From NCBI GenBank assembly GCA_003117195.1, contig BDSI01000031.1, forward strand, positions 905,501 to 969,500: a stretch of 64,000 bases of DNA, read 5' to 3'. A program made the translations under genes and the position numbers. This DNA is from Eudorina sp. 2006-703-Eu-15 (lineage: Eukaryota > Chlorophyta > Chlorophyceae > Chlamydomonadales > Volvocaceae). The notes under the pieces are model-generated. The model did no database searches and was not told the DNA's origin. It saw only the letters and a program-made list of their open reading frames with translations. This document shows positions 25,601 through 35,607 of this stretch, piece by piece. Each line of letters starts with the position of its first letter. Position 1 is the stretch's first letter.

Positions 25601-28600
25601 GCTGGAACGCAGGCAGCCGCCCGTTCGTCGCATACGTAGATGGTGAAGGATTGCGACATGCTGCATACATACATGATGTACTTTTTTATCATCTCATCAA
25701 GAGCCTGCAGCAGCCCATCATGCATGCATCGACCATCCTACTTTACTTGACGCACAACGGAATCACACACCTACCTGTACAAGATCTCGTACGCAAACAG
25801 CGCTGCGGTATACGCCGCAAAGATGCCTCGGTAGCAGTTCTGGCCCTGCGGACCGTGAAACAAAAAGGCCGGCGGGGGCTCAGGCAGCCGGTTGTATACA
25901 CGGTCCATCCGCGGCATGTGTCACTCTTTCCGAATTTTCTGCTGCTGCGTAACGAATAAACTGGGAGCAGTCATCCGAAGCTTTGGCGACATGGACAGGA
26001 TAGCTAAGACTCCCTCCTTATCGAACTTGGTGTCGGGGGCACGACAGGGGTACATTGCTCAGGCTCCCCGGTGGCAGCGGCGTATATGCTCAGTACGACT
26101 ACATATGCACCGCCTCGCCCTGCACCGTTATTATTTCACGATAGGGTTTGCCCAGCCAGCGTTTTGTTAATGTTGTTTTATAATTTATTTATATTGGTAA
26201 TTATATATTATTATTAGTAGTGTATTGTATTATTACTGTGCATTAATGTATTATTGTTCAGATTATCAGTATTAGGAATATCATCAAAGAGCAAACGACG
26301 GGCGAGGCAACCAAGAATATCTACCAACGCTTCGTATGCCACAGCAGACATACGGGGGCGGCTTTCCTTGATCGCATGCATGTGTACAAACGAACAAGAT
26401 GTGCCGCACCGTCACATACAACACTTACACGGTCGCCGCACGTAGTGCTGGACGGCACCTCGGTGTAGGTGACGTAGACGCCCACAAAAAATGCCGTCCA
26501 GGTGATGGACACCAGAATCACCTGACAGAAATGGTATGCGGTGCTGTACAGGGCGAAAGGCGCCCGCGGTTCGATGCCGAGCAGGCGCTCAGCTGTGGCG
26601 CATGTGCCATCCAGAAGTAGTGGCCATCCAGAAGCAAACAGCCAGGGAGGTGACCTCATTTAGATTTGCGGTTACGAGGATGACATAAATTTTATTTGGG
26701 GATTCCACCCTCCTATCTACGTACGCGCAAAAAACCCTACACATAACTCTTTCGTACGATCGATGCATGCCGATAGCGCGTTACGTACAAGAGCGTTGCG
26801 GGCTTCATGGAAAGACCTTTAGGAGCGCGAGGCCAGCCCGACATTCTTCATCAATATGACGAGCGAGCGACGCACTACCCGTGTTGCTTGCTTTGCTTGT
26901 ATTATTATAATGATCTTTCAGTGGACCCCGTGGGTCATCAGTGACAGCCTAGCTTCCTCACCAAACACTGAAAAAAAATCCGAAAACGCCCCACCGTGGC
27001 GCACTGGACAGGCTTCAAAAGTGCACCCAAGCACTGAAGCTTGCCGCTTAAGCGAGCTGAACCCGTCGCTCGTATGTACGTACGTACCTTCCTTTGTGCC
27101 GTACGATGGCACCACGACGTTGTTCCGTTTCACCCGCGGCTTGAAGGACAAGACGATCTGCCGCCGTGTTTCATGACAGGCATGCATGCATGTTTAATGG
27201 CCGGCGTTGTCAGCTGGATGGTTGCCAGGAGCGAGTACTAGTACTTCTAGTGCACCATACGCTGAGCGAGCTTGTACCTGTACACGATGTGAATGCTTAT
27301 GAACCAAGTGGATGCGCTAGGACAGTGGGTACAGTAGTTAAACTACTGCTGTGCTTGCCGGCTAGCATTGAAGCTCTGTCTGCGGAAAGCCACATGCCGA
27401 TCGAATCGGAACTAGGTAACATCCAGCTTTGCCCGAGCCGCCCGCGAGTAGTAAGTTGGAAAGCCGGCGCGGAGCCCTGTCCGCTTAATCCTCGCCAGAG
27501 ATGAACGCTCGGTGTAACCGACCATAATTTCTGAGCAACTAATACCGACAAACAAGGTTCAGGATCGCGGCACCCAGCTCACCATTGCCACACGCCCATC
27601 AGTCCCACTACTCAGATATGAGCCGGAGTCCCTTGCTTATTACATATCTCACCGTGCTACAACCTCCAACACGATGTGCGCGATGATGCATCAATCAATC
27701 TGGGTACGTACGTACCTGCATGCTCCACAGCAGGCAGTTCGTGCCCCAGTGCAGCGGGACAGTGGAGGCCACCCACGCCCACCGGTTATCGGGCTCTGAC
27801 CAGTTCTGCAGTTCCGACCATGCAAAATGGTAAACGACTGGTAAAAAGGCAGTGAAAGTACGAACAGGAACGAACGAAGGCGGCAACAAAAAAAATCAAG
27901 CAACCGCCGAGCCGTCGTATACAGCTTGATTGCTCGTCGCGTATGCAGGGGCCGGTGGGGACGTGTGCACAGGTTTTCACGTGTCTACACCGACGATATG
28001 TATTTAGTAAGTCTCTACGCTCGTATCTACATGGCGTACATCCGGACGTTGCTTGTTCTCCATCCGCTTCAGTAGATAAGCAAGACGTACCAGGACGCAC
28101 ATAAGGTAGAACCAGATCAGGTGGAACTGGAAAACCCGCTTGAACGCCAGCAAGGGCATGGCCAGGCTGCGGTGCTCCGCAAACGTCTTTCGCAGCACGT
28201 GTTGCGCCCACCAGTCCGCGGCGGCGTTGGCGCGGCGCAGGCGGCCCAGCTCCGAGGCCGCCTTATCCGACAGTGACTCCAAGTGAAAAAAGGGAACGAA
28301 AGCAACGTCCTTTTCCATGAGGCGTAACAACGAAGCAGGTAGACCTTTATTTGTATGAATTGTCGTGCGGCTGTCTGTGGATGAGTGATTTTGTTGGCAC
28401 CGATTAAACAATGCAAACGGTTGTTATGCATCAGTAGTGCTGCTGCATTCCGGATCACTTGAATAAACGCGCCTATGCGGGAGGCATACATTCATCCGCG
28501 GCAACACCCGGATCCAAAGCACCTCTATCTATCCCCGTGTGGTGGAGCACGTAGGTACGTTTTCAGAAGCACGCCAGCAGCAGCAAAGATGAGCTAGCAC

Positions 28601-31600
28601 CCGCACCACGCACGCACTGCACATACACACGCTAGATGGCATGCAAGGCCCTCTGCGACCAAAGGCCCCCCGCCCGATGTTTCGACCATGGCGGCACCTA
28701 CGACCTACCTGCTGCTGGCTGCCGACGCCGCTGCGCGCCATCGCTGCGCTTCCGTCAGGTGCTTCCACGTCGCTCGCGGTGTGAACCCCGTTGCCGCCGA
28801 AGCATCGTCCCCACCAGGTGAGCGTTCGGGGGCGGGACAGCGACATCCGGGCGCCGGCGGGCTGCGGGAATTCGGCACCCGGAGTACTGTTGAAGGTGTT
28901 GATAGTGTTGGTAGCGCCTTGTCGGAGCAAGTGCAGCAGCTGCGGGCGATAGTGCTCCATGTCGCCTTGCCAAGGGATACGTGTGGACTCCGCCAGGGGT
29001 TGCAGGTCACCTGCATGTGCCGTGGAGCAGCCGAGCAGCGAGGAGCTGTACGTGTTCATCACAGCCCACACAGAATGGGACTGTGGCGGTTTGGGCGGGC
29101 GGGTCTCCCGCGAAACACACAGCGCAGCTGTAATGGGCACGAATGAAGCGCACGTGCGTGTGCTTACCAGGACGAACTTAGACGCTCCGGCCTGTGCAGC
29201 TGACAACTGCAGGTGCAGCTGTCGACGGCAGAGGCCCACAACAAATACTTTGCGAGCCGACTGCGAGCGAGCGACCGGGAGGATGGACCCTTCGCGCCAC
29301 ATCGCTGACTGTACGACAGCCCCGCACGTGCCAGCGTTCAGCGCGCACATTCAGAAATGTCCCGTACTCTATTCACCAAATACAGCTGTGTACATGCATG
29401 CATTCCATGGGCGGGCAAGCAAGGCCGCGAGGTACTTACACAGCTTCAGTAGACGTGACCAGTACCACTGCTCATCATCAGCAGGCAGATTAGCCTTGGA
29501 TGCGCGCCCGTGTTGCAGCGAACCCGTCCGTTGAGGTCGTCCAGACAGTGACAAGGGGACGCGGTCGTCGCCGTTGGCGGTCTCGACATCTCTCAGGGGA
29601 TTAATGTGATCAGCCGGCGGGAGCGCCGCCAGCGCCGCCGCCACCACCCTCGGGTGCGCCATGCTCTCCGACACGTCATCGTATCCGATCCGCACCGCGG
29701 CCTCCAGCCCCTGTCGCCTCGCCTGGCCCAGCTCGTACACTTGCTCCGTCAGGAACAAAAACAGCGGCTGCACCACCTGCGCACATGAAAGAAATGAATG
29801 AATGCATGGGTGACCAAAAAGCAACAAGCATGAAATCAGATATACAATCACGCAAGGGGCGTACCCTACCAAGACCTGAGCATGTGCTTGGTGCCTTGGT
29901 ATGGATATGGCCGTAGGCAAGGTCCTTCAAAATCCCACCACGCCGCAAATGCGACATAATGGCATGCGATCCCTTACACCCACTCCTCCGCCCCGAAAGG
30001 GAGGAGAGTGCTTGGGCGGTCTGTCCGCTAGGGTCATTCCGAGAGCAGCCCTTGGCCGCCGTCAGGCCCGGTCAATTTTGTTGTTATAGCTAGCACGCGC
30101 GCACGCCAGCACGCACACACACACACACCGTATATTTGCACCTGGGGTCAGGCGGGCGGGCGGGTTGCATTTCTATACACACACACAGTGTCGGCCCGGC
30201 AGATATGTAACGATTCACACGCGCACGCACGCACACACACACACACGCGCACGCACGCACGCACACACACACACGCGCACGCACACACACACAGACACGC
30301 ACACACACACCGCACAAGCCTGGACGACCAGGTACCCATCCCTCACCCCCTCGAGAAACCGCATGCTGTTGCCCGTCGAGCTGCCTCCTGGACCACCGGT
30401 CGGGATCCCCGCCGTCAGCGCCGCGTCCACCGCCGCCTCGTTCGGGCAGAAGCGGAGCAGCAGCTCCCGGTAGTCCGCGACCGGTGGGTCCCAAGTGGGT
30501 GACGGGGGAGTCCTGCGGTTGGACCTCTGCGGCGACATCTCGATTTCCACGGAGGTGGAACCAGCCGCTGCTGGCTCCGCTTGTGCACGCTTTGCCATCT
30601 GCTCACCAACCGTTGGTGAGTTGGTCGTGCTGACGGAACCTGTCTTGGAGGAGCTGCTGCCGCGGCTGGTGCTGGTTGCAGCCGCTGCGTCTGCGGAACC
30701 AGCCGCAGCCGATGAGCCACTAGCGGGTGAGCCACTAGCGGATGAGCCACCAGCGGATGACAACGGCACTGCTGTCGGGAAGGTGAGGCTGCTGCTGTAA
30801 GCTGAGACGCTATATGTGTCACGGTTGCTTGCTGCGGCGGCCTTGGCAGTGTTAGGGTTGGGGACCGCAGGGTCCCGGCTGCTCATCCGCATATGGAAAG
30901 TGGCCTCCCTTTGAAACTGCTTTCCATCCGCCGCATTGTTACCACCGCTTCCGCCATGTCCCTGATTTCCGACGCCAGAGTTGACACCGCAACCCCCCGG
31001 TGGTGCCGTACGGTACTTGTAGTGCAAGGTCTGTACGGCAAGCACCAACCCATGCCCTAACGCACGCAGCCACGGCTGCTGGAGGTCCTCGATGTGATTC
31101 CGAACCTGCATGATGTTTGAAGGAAACATGTATGCTAATTATTTGTAAGAACAACGAGGGAAGTCCTCCTTGAACTAAGCAAGCGGCAAATGTGCAATCT
31201 GCTGTTCACGAAGGGTCATGAACGAAGGCCGGCACATGCACACGCGCACCTGTGTAGCCTGCCAGCTCCTCTGCGCGCAGAAGAATATGAACCAGAGCAT
31301 TTCGGGCGTGTGGCGCAGGTTGGCTGCCTCGCTGTACACCAGCCAGTACAGCGCCAGATCCTGTGGACCGTTGTGGACCGAAGGGGAGGACTCCGTGCAG
31401 CTCAAATCGCAACGTCTGAAGTCTATCAATGTGCAGCCGGCTTTCTCAATCCGCGCGAAGGTGATGAAGGGAAATGATTAAAGCGAAAGCGCTCTACATG
31501 CGCAATAGCGGTCATGGAACGTAACCCTGTGCTACTCAAACCCCAAACTAGCATGCAGCGGCCACTCACCGCCAGCTCCTGATGCGGAAAATCGGTGGTG

Positions 31601-32051
31601 GTGGGTTGCAGGCTGGTAGCAGGCTGCTGCAGTTCCGCGGCCTGAAGCCATGTGTCGTACGGCTGAAATATCATGCTGTGCAATTCGCGGACCGCACAGG
31701 GCAGGCCTGCACAGTGTGCCGGGGCGCAGTCGTGTTTGGGCTGCTCAGTAGCGTACAAAAAAGGAGCTATCGGATGAGGTTGCGTGCGTTGGTTACGCGA
31801 CTGCAAAAGTTGGTCGATTGTTTTGGTGCGCGCGTAGATTGTCGCAAGGGGGCCATCAAGGAGGAATAAGGCACGTGCTGGACAAGGACAATGAATGTGG
31901 CGTGTATGTGTTTGTGTTATCGGCCTGTCTGAGCGGTGACCTGCGGTGACGTCTTTGACTTACCAGCGCTGCTGCATCTGCTGGATACATCCCGCAGCAA
32001 TGCCGTAAGGTTTGAACTCGCAAGGAAGACAGTAGATGGATACCATTCTTG
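11969..32051 (-). CDS. Callose (1,3-beta-glucan) synthase gene, copy 1
   Basis: This gene encodes a plant/fungal-type 1,3-beta-glucan synthase (GT48, FKS1/GSL family), a large plasma-membrane enzyme that polymerises UDP-glucose into callose. About 35 exons were placed with consistent phases, giving roughly 2,510 residues plus a missing N-terminus. Family hallmarks in order are YSEAANLRHTPEM, RSLAMPLLAFKRVF, RTVDGMCMYRTALALQA, GEGKPENQNSAVPYCPG, DMNQDN, NYGHPDF, TRGGVSKAN, DVFGGYNA, GKGRDMGLD, SRDLRFLG and GGASYVATGRGF. The order and content match plant GSL proteins closely. A paralogue lies downstream at 49.5-63.9 kb in the same orientation. The 5' coding start is not found. One 23-codon exon of the paralogue has no counterpart here, but its absence keeps the frame. 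Confidence 0.9.
13196..15268 (-). CDS. Callose synthase copy 1, C-terminal membrane block
   Basis: Exons: 15268-15066, 14836-14678, 14382-14277, 14126-13926, 13632-13196. The first carries ISKGCAEQLMSRDLRFLGSN and a long hydrophobic run (INTWLTVVTIQLGIWVQLLL). Next come ILQLGTMPLLGFLFN, then LFGGASYVATGRGFSLKRR and YCNYGRSHLYLGADILLMVI, equivalent to the strongly conserved plant GGAKYRATGRGF and NYRLYSRSHF segments. GPFWFTPFFFKL corresponds to the family's FAPFLFNP. The 14,678 donor is AG|GTCGGT where copy 2 has GTAGGT. Confidence 0.86.
15421..21530 (-). CDS. Callose synthase copy 1, large cytosolic catalytic domain
   Basis: Exons: 21530-21406, 21109-20942, 20723-20616, 20318-20157, 19662-19486, 19153-19044, 18875-18731, 18300-17983, 17812-17594, 17242-16887, 16650-16494, 16381-16227, 16022-15991, 15759-15656, 15540-15421. 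This is the glucan synthase (GT48) domain, which binds UDP-glucose in the family. Motifs seen: PRVDSMRAVSTLIPHYEV, FPDEFQNLLERCRTL, LLLWASCRGQVLARTV, ATRYSAMKVAYLEQV, GVILGEGKPENQNS, QTIDMNQDNSLAQV, FEPLGPGRE, RVMAFPS in a 32-nt exon, RANYGHPDFWHR, MTRGGVSKANAVQHVSE, and YISVGKGRDMGLDSILGFE. Phases are compatible through the whole chain. The exon structure is the same as in copy 2. Confidence 0.88.
16790..16860 (+). repeat. tRNA-like fragment, possible SINE remnant
   Basis: GGTTTGAATCCC near 16,828 resembles the internal RNA polymerase III B box of tRNAs, and GTGGTTAGG just upstream resembles part of a tRNA D arm. The A and B boxes lie too close for a tRNA gene, so at most it is a truncated tRNA-derived SINE in an intron of callose synthase copy 1. 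Confidence 0.2.
21661..21718. repeat. Tandem repeat, about 18-20 bp x 3
   Basis: Three adjacent copies of a unit close to GGTAGGCAAACCCATATA, within an intron of callose synthase copy 1. No function is suggested. Confidence 0.8.
22641..22678. repeat. CA microsatellite
   Basis: Nineteen uninterrupted CA/AC units in an intron of callose synthase copy 1, immediately upstream of the GC palindrome at 22,698. Confidence 0.95.
22698..22739. repeat. GC-rich palindromic element
   Basis: The 12-mer GGGCGGGGCCCC (22,698-22,709) and its reverse complement (22,728-22,739) flank an 18-nt GC-rich spacer that can itself fold. A third copy of the 12-mer is at 21,784-21,795. The surrounding DNA is AT-rich. 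GC palindromes in AT-rich DNA are typical of volvocine organelle genomes, so an organellar origin is possible but unproven. Confidence 0.7.
23457..28276 (-). CDS. Callose synthase copy 1, first membrane block
   Basis: Exons: 28276-28091, 27805-27716, 26587-26429, 25845-25775, 25417-25087, 24826-24648, 24306-24126, 23616-23457. The block opens with KTFAEHRSLAMPLLAFKRVF, equivalent to the conserved RSFWHIFRSFDRMW lead-in to the first transmembrane cluster. Hydrophobic segments follow (HLIWFYLMCVL, ILVSITWTAFFVGVYV, LFAYEIL, LLWTVTLGIKFIIDFYI, VIVLFLLSLVSTGVSYIV). It closes with PLWNAIVRSLRDRDLLSNRE, the start of the large cytosolic domain. The acceptors TTGGAG at 28,276 and CTGAG at 26,587 are unusual, so those starts are less certain. 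Confidence 0.8.
23812..23848. repeat. Perfect AT-rich inverted repeat
   Basis: 18-bp perfect arms starting CAATATTGGTATTG around a single-base centre at 23,830, inside an intron of callose synthase copy 1 and within a longer ATT-rich tract. It could form a hairpin in RNA or a cruciform in DNA. Confidence 0.85.
26921..27032. repeat. Dispersed repeat, copy B
   Basis: Second copy of the repeat at 10,699-10,813, here in the intron between the callose synthase exons at 27,805 and 26,587. The sense of both copies is the same. Confidence 0.5.
28709..32051 (-). CDS. Callose synthase copy 1, N-terminal FKS1-domain-1 exons
   Basis: Exons: 32051-31964 (first recognised, tentative), 31706-31570, 31360-31250, 31105-30347, 29776-29440, 29010-28709. 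The first three encode SNLTALLRDVSSR, LHSMIFQPYDTWL and ALYWLVYSEAANLRHTPEM, which align with the FKS1_dom1 segments of plant callose synthases (NQREHL.LLLAN, LFKNY..WC, YLLIWGEAANLR). The 253-codon exon carries a long Ser/Ala-rich, probably disordered insertion, including an 18-bp unit repeated about three times near 30,715-30,768. It ends FLEG and joins VVQPLFLFLTEQVYE in the next exon. IGYDDVSE corresponds to the plant YDDLNEYFW motif. This part is cytosolic in the family. Confidence 0.78.
30109..30312. repeat. AC/GCAC microsatellite cluster
   Basis: Several runs of (AC)n and (GCAC)n, broken by unique sequence, in the intron between the exons ending 30,347 and starting 29,776. The Thr/His or Cys/Val reading frames it creates are artefacts of the repeat. 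Confidence 0.9.
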
Positions 32052-33669
32052 CTGAGCGGTGCCCTGGTTGGGGTCGTTGGCGGAGCGGGATGTAAATTGA
32101 TTGAACGAGTTGGTGGGACTTCGTGCGCCATTCACATCATGTATTATTTCAAATCTCCAAAACATTCTTTATTTGGCAGTCCGGCAAGTCTGTCCCCGGC
32201 CCTCGCCTTACCTTCGATGTGAAAGTTTGAAATCCGAACTGGACGCCCAGACTAAGGCAATACTGCGAATGGATAAAAATACATAGCAGAATGTCTAGTT
32301 ATATTGAACATCATCAATCTTGCAAAATTTGTGGCTTGCACGGGGAAGCTGAGCGCGGAAGTCGCAACTTATCGATTCCCCTGCTCATGTCCTACAAACA
32401 AACTTGGATACAGAACAGACTATATTCAAAGTAAGACAATGAAGTGCGCGTCACTCATTTGATGTTGCACCGACATACCACAAACACGGCGTCGTCCCAA
32501 CCATCGTTACTTCCGGCACCTGCGACGGCGCCGTTATTGTCTTGCATCGTGCTATGTAAAATAAATCTTTATAACCAGGTAAGTGGTCAGAAATGATTCC
32601 CTTATGAACTGGTGAGTGCGATTACCGTATGCAACACGGGGCGGATCGCTGCGTCCACTAACGTTTCCTGATATGTACAATACAATCACATATGGCCAGT
32701 GAGGATACGATTGCCGTCGGATCGAATGCGCCTATGAGCGGTATAAATGCCATGAATCCGAAACCCCAGCTTCTGAATGATTCTGGTCGTACGCCCGTTG
32801 GGGCCCGTTCAGGAACCCATGCAAATGCAGCAAGACGCAATGAAAACCAAGCGAAGCTGTAACAGCAGGTTCCTTACTCCTTCATTGGCGCGATGTGTTC
32901 TTCGGAGGAGTTGACGTACGAACCTGTCTCTGAGCAATTATAATCGCAAGTACACTCATTGCTTTGTATGGGACCTTTCGTGCCTAGCTGCCGACTGATT
33001 TCTCGCTTGTGTAACGGGCGTTCGGGATAAATGCCTGACGTGCACACGAAAGGAGAAAAAATCGGGCCCGAGCGAAGGAGAAAACAGCGGGCCCGAGCGA
33101 AGGGGGAACATGAGATAAGCCCCGCAGGGCCCGATCGATGAGACACGCCAGCAGCTCTCCCCGGCATCCTCCGGCACCCGGCGACGCACCACCACCAAAT
33201 GGGCACACAGAGGTGGGTGCTCCTACCCTGCGGGTGCGGAGCCTAACCGCCCTCTGGCTCCGGTTGCTATTCTCAGGTCTACGCGATTTCGCCATTTGTG
33301 GGCGGGCCTGCCCCGTTGCCCTGCCAAGCGATGGGTGACTGGATGATGTCGATCGCTGACCGATGGCGCGATGGACGGTATCTCGGTATCTCGGTAAATC
33401 AGCATGATGGACGGAGCGGCGGAACCTGGCTGCGGCTTTTCGCTTGGACCGGTCCTGACCTGCTGTAGCCAGCAGTGAGGGGCGAGACTCCGTCCTATGC
33501 GCGCGCGGTGGCTGACTTCTGAGTTCGCCTGCGGGTTTTATTTGCTTCTGTATGTGATGCCGCGCCGCCGCCGGGAGGGGGAATGCTGGCATCCTTATTA
33601 CCTGCCTACGAGTGGTGGATGGCGCCCTAGCCGTACCTCTGATGAGCGGCTGCTCTAGAGCGGTGACGG
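32052..33669. other. DNA between callose synthase copy 1 and the retrotransposon
   Basis: This should contain the missing first exons and promoter of callose synthase copy 1 (minus strand) and the 5' end of the outer retrotransposon (plus strand). A minus-strand reading frame around 32,660-32,840 with FIPLIGAFDPTAIVSS could be another callose synthase exon but cannot be anchored. No LTR, primer-binding site or gag reading frame was recognised. A duplicated GGGCCCGAGCGAAGG unit lies at about 33,063-33,100. Confidence 0.4.
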
Positions 33670-35211
33670 TTGCCGCTGGGGAGGTGGCCTGTTCACCAGG
33701 CGGTCTGGGTTCTCTCGTTCCTCGAAGTCTGTTACCCAGGGGGAAATGAAGATGGGCATCGCGGTCTGCTGTTGCTGCCGGAATATCGTGTCACCATTCC
33801 CATGCAACCGGTCATAAGCAACACGAACAAAACAGCGCAGCTGGCCGTTGCCTGTGTTAGCGCGACCACGGACAGCTCGTCTCCCTCTGGTTCCGATCTG
33901 GGGGGGGAACCAGCCAACGCTGCCAGCATGCCCGTCGAGCCCATGCACTGCTGTTCCACGGGGGATGCCGCACCGCCACCAGCAGCATCTCCCTCACCAG
34001 GCGGAGCTCAGCCATCCAAGTGCGTAACGTCTCTGCCAAGGCATATTGCCAGCTGGGGCATGTGGAAGGGCGTCCTCACGTACCTCCTCACCAGCCTGCT
34101 CACGCTGATCTCCACGTCCACCGCATTCTGTTGCGCCGCGGCAAAGCCGGTGGGGATGGTGCTGGATCGGCTGATCGAGTCAGCGTGCATGGCGACTGCC
34201 TCGTTCCCTGTTACACCACCGCTTTCGACCCGGTCATTCGTCGAGCGCAAGGGTAAGCGCAAGCGGGCTCGTTTGGGGCGCCGTCAGAAGAGTGTTAGCA
34301 GTCCCCCACCCGCTCGGCGGACCTGGTTCAGCCTTGCTTCCTTTGCACTCGTCACTTGTTTGCTGTTCACACTCGCTGCGGGTGCTGGTGCCATGCACGG
34401 CGCCGTGCTTGACAGTGACCTTGCATCTATATCTTCCAATGTCGTGACTTCCGGGGGCATTCTCTTGCAACACGGGGGTGTTCGTCTGCCTGAGTACGGC
34501 GGTTTGGGATATGATCCTTGGGCAGAGACAGATCCTAGGGACTATGCGCGATGGGAGACGCGGGGTCACGCCATGGCTATGGCCAGTGTGGGGTCTTTCA
34601 CCCCTGAGGGAAATTCGGCCGCCGCTGCCTATCAGCGCTACGTGAAGGACAGCGATGGGGGATGGATTTGGGGAAATAGTTCCTTGTTTGAGCCCAGTGC
34701 GTCACACGCCTTGCGCGAGGCCGTTCGCATGCGCAAGGGCAAGGCTTTTGCGTACAGCATGGAGGAGCTGCCCGGTTACTCGGGTGAGCAGGGGCCGTTC
34801 ACCTTAGATTTGGACACCGAACGCCCCATCGTGCAACCGCCGCGCCGGTACTCGCCGAAGGAAAAGGAGGTTATCATGCAGAAAACGGCGGAGCTGGTCA
34901 AGGCGGGCATAGTTCTTGAGCATACGGGTCCCACGGTGTGCGCTGTCAATCCTGTGATCGCCGCCAAGAAGGATCCTGACACGGGCCTGTGGACGGATCA
35001 CCGTATGGCGCAAGACTACCGACCGGTGAACAAGCATACCCGATCTGACAGGTATGGACTCCACCGCCCGGAGGACATTTTCCATCAGTGCGCTAAGGCG
35101 AAAGTTTTCTCTAAGTTGGACCTTAGGCAGGGCTTTCTGCAGATCCCTATTGCCAAGCAGGACCAGCCCAAAACTGCGTACTGGATGGGTAATAAGTTGA
35201 TGATGTACGGC
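33670..35211 (+). CDS. Outer element pol, 5' half: hydrophobic N-terminal region and RT fingers/palm
   Basis: The open frame follows a TGA at 33,664; the first ATG in frame is at about 33,802. The first 350 or so residues are not gag-like or protease-like. They include two hydrophobic segments (GVLTYLLTSLLTLISTSTAF and FSLASFALVTCLLFTLAAGA) separated by a basic stretch (ERKGKRKRARLGRRQK). From about residue 390 the RT begins: PRRYSPKEKEVI, then DYRPVNKHT, and KVFSKLDLRQGFLQIPI with the first catalytic aspartate. The frame reaches MMYG and is cut at 35,211 by the nested LTR. The role of the hydrophobic region is unknown. Confidence 0.8.
35207..35211. repeat. Target site duplication, left copy
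   Basis: ACGGC directly before the TG of the 5' LTR. It is the last part of the TAC-GGC codons in the RT of the outer element. Confidence 0.92.
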
Positions 35212-35607
35212 TGTAACGCGGATGTTACGGACTTAAGAAATACTTAAGGACGTAGGCATCGCGACACAAAGCCACAGAGCTATCGGCCTGGGAAGCCGTA
35301 TACGGTTATGACGTATACGGGAAGGACCGTAGGCCTTGCCTATTTAGGATCACCTTCAAGACACCTTCCACTACGGGGCGTACGTCGTGGTAGGGTTTAT
35401 GGTATCACGCGCTACATGCCGTAGTACGGCACTAGGCCTGAGCGAGGGCCTAGGCGCATAAAGGCTCGCACGGGTAGGGCGGGTGCCGTCGCTATTACGC
35501 CTAGCGACGTAGGATCGTTTCCTCACTACGCCAAGACTACTAGACTCTGATCCTACGCTTCCGCAGTGGTTACACTTGTACGCTAAGTACCCACACGCGT
35601 CGTTACA
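35212..35607 (+). repeat. Chromovirus 5' LTR
   Basis: 396 bp, TG..CA ends (TGTAACGCGG ... CGTTACA). It differs from the 3' LTR by a G/A, a GT/TG dinucleotide and a C/A change. Confidence 0.95.

Noticed and set aside
30165..30502. Overlapping plus-strand frames rich in Thr/His
   Set aside because: Produced by AC microsatellites in an intron and antisense to a real callose synthase exon.
32984..33592. Minus-strand open frame of 202 codons just upstream of the outer retrotransposon
   Set aside because: Basic, low-complexity translation without family motifs; it does not align with missing callose synthase exons.
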